Assembly (NCBI RefSeq): GCF_016861695.1
Contig: NZ_BOLP01000020.1
Location: 1-56,030 of the forward strand
Origin: Levilactobacillus andaensis
GTDB taxonomy: Bacteria > Bacillota > Bacilli > Lactobacillales > Lactobacillaceae
Length of the DNA stretch: 56,030 nt
Direction of reading: 5' to 3'
Shown here: piece by piece, positions 52,584 to 56,030 of the stretch
Layout of the letters: each line of letters starts with the position of its first letter
Position numbering within the stretch: position 1 is the first letter of the stretch
The notes under the pieces: generated by a model
Database searches by the model: none
What the model was told of the DNA's origin: nothing
Seen by the model: the letters and a program-made list of their open reading frames with translations, nothing else
Made by a program: the position numbers and the translations under genes

Positions 52584-53090
52584 TTGAGTGAACAAGCTAT
52601 CGCAATTAAGGCAAAAAAGGTTGATGAGGTTGTTGAAAAATTCAACAACGCCACCAGTGCTATCGTTGTTGACTACCGTGGTTTAACTGTTGAAGAAGCA
52701 ACTGAATTACGGAAGCAATTACGTGAAGCCGGCGTTCATATGAGCGTTATCAAGAACAAGATTTTGGTTCGGGCTGCTGAAAAGGCTGGTTACAGTGATC
52801 TTAACGATCTCTTTGCAGGCCCTACTGCTGTTGCTTTCTCTGACGAGGATGCAATTGCCCCAGCTAAAGTTTTGAAGAAGTTTGCTGACGGTGTTGATGA
52901 CCTTGAAATCAAGGGTGGTTTCATCGAAGACAAGATTGTCTCCGTTGACGAAATCAATGCTTATGCAAGCTTGCCAAGTCGTGAAGATCTTCTTTCTATG
53001 CTGGCTAATGTATTACAAGCACCAGTACGGAACGTGGCTTACGCGGTTAAGGCTATTGCTGAAAAGGGTGACGAAGGCGACGCAGCCTAA
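52584..53090 (+). CDS. rplJ: 50S ribosomal protein L10
   Basis: 168 residues. Conserved [24 protein letters not shown] and [15 protein letters not shown] near the N terminus; the C-terminal helix binds L7/L12 dimers. The start is TTG 52584 after GGGAGGTG. Confidence 0.96.
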   Translation: MSEQAIAIKAKKVDEVVEKFNNATSAIVVDYRGLTVEEATELRKQLREAGVHMSVIKNKILVRAAEKAGYSDLNDLFAGPTAVAFSDEDAIAPAKVLKKFADGVDDLEIKGGFIEDKIVSVDEINAYASLPSREDLLSMLANVLQAPVRNVAYAVKAIAEKGDEGDAA

Positions 53091-53148
53091 GTTCCTGATT
53101 CAAATTTGAAACATAAAATATAAAACCCAATTATTGGAGGAAAATAAC

Positions 53149-53514
53149 ATGGCTTTTGATAAAGATGCTATCATCGCTTCTCTTAAAGAAGCATCCATTA
53201 CTGACCTTAACGACTTAGTTAAGGGTATCGAAGACGAATTCGGCGTATCCGCTGCTGCCCCAGTTGCTGCAGCCGGTGCTGCTGGTGGCGACGCTGCTGC
53301 CAAGGATTCATTCGACGTTGAATTAACTGAATCTGGTGACGCCAAGGTTAAGGCCATCAAGGCTGTCCGTGAAATCACTGGTTTAGGTTTGAAGGACGCT
53401 AAGGGTCTTGTTGACAACGTACCATCTGTCATCAAGGAAGGCGTTTCTGAAGACGAAGCTAACGACATCAAGGAAAAGCTTGAAGCCGTTGGTGGTGTGG
53501 TTACGCTTAAGTAG
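53149..53514 (+). CDS. rplL: 50S ribosomal protein L7/L12
   Basis: 121 residues. N-terminal dimerisation helix, an Ala/Gly-rich hinge ([16 protein letters not shown], about residues 36-52) and the C-terminal factor-binding domain with [23 protein letters not shown] 53149 behind GGAGG. Last gene of the rplJ unit. Confidence 0.97.
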   Translation: MAFDKDAIIASLKEASITDLNDLVKGIEDEFGVSAAAPVAAAGAAGGDAAAKDSFDVELTESGDAKVKAIKAVREITGLGLKDAKGLVDNVPSVIKEGVSEDEANDIKEKLEAVGGVVTLK

Positions 53515-53535
53515 TCACCTTCACTTACGAAATGA

Positions 53536-53566
53536 AAAACCGTTGCCTGTGGGTGACGGTTTTTTT
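53536..53566 (+). terminator. Rho-independent terminator of rplJ-rplL
   Basis: AAAACCGTTGCC pairs with G-TGACGGTTTT, followed by a T run. Confidence 0.85.
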
Positions 53567-53723
53567 GTGCGACAAAATTCAGCTCGGGGTGCCACACCAC
53601 GGACTGTTAGGCGAAAAAACGGGTATTCTTTAAATTTTCGTCTTAATCTAGCACGAATGGATAGTAATTTAGCCGAAAAATGATTAAGCTAGGTGAGAAG
53701 TTAATCACGAACGGAGTGAAGAA

Positions 53724-54419
53724 ATGGCCGGAACAATTTTAATTGTTGAAGACGACGAAGCGTTGCTGTCTTCGCTGACAACGGAGCTACAATTTGAGGA
53801 CTACACCGTATTGAACGCTATGGATGGGAAAACGGCGCTGGAAATTTACGAGTCGAATCGCGGACAGCTCGACCTGGTGCTGTTAGATTGGATGTTACCG
53901 GAACTTGACGGTCTGGGCGTTTTACGGCGGATTCGTAAGCATGACGACTTACCCGTCATCATGATGACTGCCCGCGATTATGTTGGTGACAAAGTAGCTG
54001 GTCTCGACACTGGGGCGGACGACTATATTACGAAACCATTTGAAATCGAAGAACTCCTAGCGCGGATTCGCGTCATTTTACGGCATCAGAACCGCCAGGC
54101 CATCGTGGACAGTCAGTTGCACGTGGCAGATGTGACGTTGGACACCCGGGCACGCCAGGTTCTGCGCAACGGCAAGCTGGTTCAGCTCACGCAGCGCGAG
54201 TATGAGCTCTTACTCTGCTTGATGAAAAATGCTGGCCAAACGATGACCCGGGATGAACTATTGGATGCAGTCTGGGGCGTTGACTTCGAAGGACAACCGA
54301 ACGTGGTGGACGTCTATATTCGCTACTTGCGTCATAAACTGAACGAAGAACAGGCGCCGCACCTGATTCATACCGTTCGTGGTGTTGGTTACGTTCTTTC
54401 CGCCGAATACAGTGGGTGA
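53724..54419 (+). CDS. OmpR-family response regulator
   Basis: 231 residues. Receiver domain with acidic pocket D10/D11, phospho-acceptor D55 (LVLLDWMLPE), T82 region MTARD and K104 (YITKPF); C-terminal OmpR-type winged helix with LTQREYELLLCLMKNAGQ and RHKL..VRGVGYVL. ATG 53724 behind ACGGAGTG. The kinase start overlaps its stop (TGATG). Resembles ArlR-type regulators; the signal and regulon are not readable. Confidence 0.94.
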   Translation: MAGTILIVEDDEALLSSLTTELQFEDYTVLNAMDGKTALEIYESNRGQLDLVLLDWMLPELDGLGVLRRIRKHDDLPVIMMTARDYVGDKVAGLDTGADDYITKPFEIEELLARIRVILRHQNRQAIVDSQLHVADVTLDTRARQVLRNGKLVQLTQREYELLLCLMKNAGQTMTRDELLDAVWGVDFEGQPNVVDVYIRYLRHKLNEEQAPHLIHTVRGVGYVLSAEYSG

Positions 54420-55810
54420 TGCGCATGGTGAAAAGTAAACGGCAAATCACGACCGCCCAGGAGATTCAGCGGCGCTTTGTGTGGATGCTGGTCATCGTGA
54501 CCCTGGTCATGGGCATGGCAATTGTTAGCACGGTCGGTTATCAGCTGGTGAAGCAGAGCGAGCAATCTTCAGTCGAATTGATGGCGAGCTTGAAACGGTC
54601 GATCATTGACGACAAGCCAGATTGGCAGCGTTGGCGAAAGAATAGTTCAATCAATACCAAGAATACCTTCGTGCGGGTCTACAACAGTAAGATCGGTGAG
54701 GCTCCGGCAACTTTTTACTCACCGAATACGAGTCAATTTATCAAAGCCAGACATTATCGGATGCCGATTTTCTCGGCAGTCGCCTATACGCCTAGGTATG
54801 GGTTTACCTATTATCGGTCCGGGGAACGGTTAGGAATTCAATCAGAGATCTGGCTGAGCCTATCGCCAATCACAACGGTCTTGCTATCGGTGGTTGGCGT
54901 AGTCCTCGTGATTATGCTACTGACGATTATTTTGGGCTGGGCGTACGTGCGGCTCACGGCTAAACATATTACGGAACCATTAGCAAGCCTCAACGTGGCG
55001 GCCCGTGAGCAGTCCCAGACACAGACGATTAAGGCGGCGCTGCCCGTGCCCAATCAGCCGAGTGAGGTCACAGAACTAGCTAAGAGTTTCAACGACCTGC
55101 TGGCGGCAATCAACGAGCACGCTGTTCAGGAGCGAGAGTTCATTTCCAATGCCGCTCACGAATTGCGGACGCCGATTGCGGCCATTCGGGGCCACGTGCG
55201 GTTGATTGAGCGGCGGGGGGCCGAACACCCTGAAATCATCCCCAAGTCCGTGCAGTTCATTGACGAGGAATCGACGCGGATGCAAAAGCTAGTCAACAGC
55301 CTGCTGACGCTGTCACGAGCCGACCGGGGAACGCTAACGCTTGATTATTTCGACGTGGCAGAAGCGATTAACGAAACGGTTGAGGAAGAACGCGCCGTTT
55401 TGCAGCAGCCAATTCGGGTTACTGGTGTAGATTCGGCCATCGTCTTTGGAAATGCCGAAAGTGTCCAGCAGATACTGACGGCCCTGATCGACAATGCGGG
55501 CAAATATGCACCAGCAGACCAACCCATCACGGTGGCCTTGAAGGTAACCCATGAGCGTGTTGAACTCCGGGTTCAGGACCTGGGATTAGGTGTGGCGGAC
55601 GCAGACAAACCGCACATCTTTGAACGGTTCTACCGCGTAGACTCTGCTCGCACCCGCCAAATTGGGGGTACAGGCCTGGGCCTGGCCATTGTCGCCCAGC
55701 TCGTTAAGCTTAATCACGCCACAATCAAGGTGGTCGATAACCAGCCACAGGGGAGTCAGTTTGTGCTGACCTTCGAGGAGCAAACGGCGGTTGATGGCGA
55801 ACGCGACTGA
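54419..55810 (+). CDS. Sensor histidine kinase
   Basis: 463 residues. Membrane helix 1 (about 22-44), extracellular sensor of about 95 residues, helix 2 (about 145-170), HAMP segment, HisKA with phospho-acceptor His247 in NAAHELRTPIAAIRGH, then the ATPase domain with N box IDNAGKYAP, G1 LGLGVAD, F box FERFYR and G2 GGTGLGLAI. The start ATG 54419 overlaps the regulator stop. An ArlS-like pair is likely. Repeat A5 and an inverted fragment follow it. Confidence 0.94.
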   Translation: MRMVKSKRQITTAQEIQRRFVWMLVIVTLVMGMAIVSTVGYQLVKQSEQSSVELMASLKRSIIDDKPDWQRWRKNSSINTKNTFVRVYNSKIGEAPATFYSPNTSQFIKARHYRMPIFSAVAYTPRYGFTYYRSGERLGIQSEIWLSLSPITTVLLSVVGVVLVIMLLTIILGWAYVRLTAKHITEPLASLNVAAREQSQTQTIKAALPVPNQPSEVTELAKSFNDLLAAINEHAVQEREFISNAAHELRTPIAAIRGHVRLIERRGAEHPEIIPKSVQFIDEESTRMQKLVNSLLTLSRADRGTLTLDYFDVAEAINETVEEERAVLQQPIRVTGVDSAIVFGNAESVQQILTALIDNAGKYAPADQPITVALKVTHERVELRVQDLGLGVADADKPHIFERFYRVDSARTRQIGGTGLGLAIVAQLVKLNHATIKVVDNQPQGSQFVLTFEEQTAVDGERD

Positions 55811-55832
55811 CAGTCTATTAGAACCTGGTCTT

Positions 55833-55852
55833 GGCAGTCGCAGTGCGGCCAA
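55833..55852 (-). repeat. Inverted fragment of family A end
   Basis: The minus strand differs from the first 20 nt of copy A5 (TTGGCCGCACTGCGGCTGCC) at one base. It lies 102 nt upstream of A5 in inverted orientation. Confidence 0.65.
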
Positions 55853-55954
55853 ATTCAGCAAGGCTGATCTTGACGCGTTCACTAAAGGTTGAAAGATGAC
55901 TTGTCTGCTTCATTCCAGTATTGGCACGAGTTGATACCGCTAAATTAATGTACA

Positions 55955-56030
55955 TTGGCCGCACTGCGGCTGCCAGGGATTCCGCCTGCTGTGGGGACGC
56001 TTCAGCCTGGAAGAACACCAGTCTTCTCGC
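55955..56030 (+). repeat. Structured interspersed repeat family A, copy A5 (cut by window end)
   Basis: The first 76 nt match A1 very closely (5' hairpin, CAGGGAT arm, CTGG/CCAG hairpin, TCTTCTCGC). The rest lies outside the window. Confidence 0.88.

Overview
This window looks like a chromosomal segment of a lactic acid bacterium of the family Lactobacillaceae, most probably a heterofermentative Levilactobacillus-like species; I infer the genus from general gene content only. Signs are the bleomycin-hydrolase-like aminopeptidase C, the DtpT peptide transporter, a mannose-type PTS, frequent TTG/GTG starts behind strong GGAGG sites, extended -10 (TGnTATAAT) promoters, and the Firmicutes block gltX-cysS-mrnC-rlmB-rae1-sigH-rpmG-secE-nusG-rplK-rplA-rplJ-rplL. 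No phage, plasmid, transposase or CRISPR array is visible.

Layout. 1-4130: tRNA-Asn/Thr, a small PTS IIB-like protein with a degenerate active site, dtpT, a phosphoesterase, tRNA-Tyr/Gln. 4130-9330: an S9 peptidase, proC, nagA and its probable GntR regulator. 9330-17440: acetyltransferase and convergent tagA-type glycosyltransferase, the NAD salvage operon pncB-nadE plus an unknown helical protein, then tex-sprT-thrB. 17440-24870: tRNA-Leu(AAG), a secreted protein of unknown function, a MATE transporter, a HAD phosphatase and a mannose-family PTS whose IIA-IIB and IIC-IID halves are separated by two structured repeats. 24950-28460: a cyclic-di-GMP cluster (two paralogous membrane GGDEF proteins and one EAL protein). 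28800-38370: a frameshifted acetyltransferase, an LCP cell-wall ligase, two transporters, gpmA, a serine hydrolase, pepC, and a divergent MarR/membrane-protein pair with a clear operator. 38480-43410: rpiA, a small acetyltransferase, dut, radA, a PIN-TRAM protein. 43588-53570: the conserved gltX-to-rplL block with ribosomal-protein leaders. 53720-55810: an OmpR-type two-component system.

The most unusual content is intergenic. Three families of interspersed, strongly structured, non-coding repeats occur. Family A (about 175-190 nt) has four full copies and one copy cut by the window end. Family B (about 165-170 nt) has four copies closed by a long stem. Family C (about 160 nt) has two copies. 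Arms of A and B differ between copies but remain self-complementary, i.e. they covary. At three loci A is followed by B in the same orientation after 104-113 nt of unrelated sequence, so A-spacer-B behaves as a roughly 460-nt composite module. One module splits the PTS operon and another separates gltX from cysS. I do not recognise these families; they are the best candidate for an undescribed system here.

Functionally the region mixes translation and ribosome genes with peptide use (dtpT, pepC, S9 peptidase), amino-sugar and PTS sugar use, NAD salvage, cell-envelope assembly and c-di-GMP signalling. All product calls come from reading motifs, with no database search.
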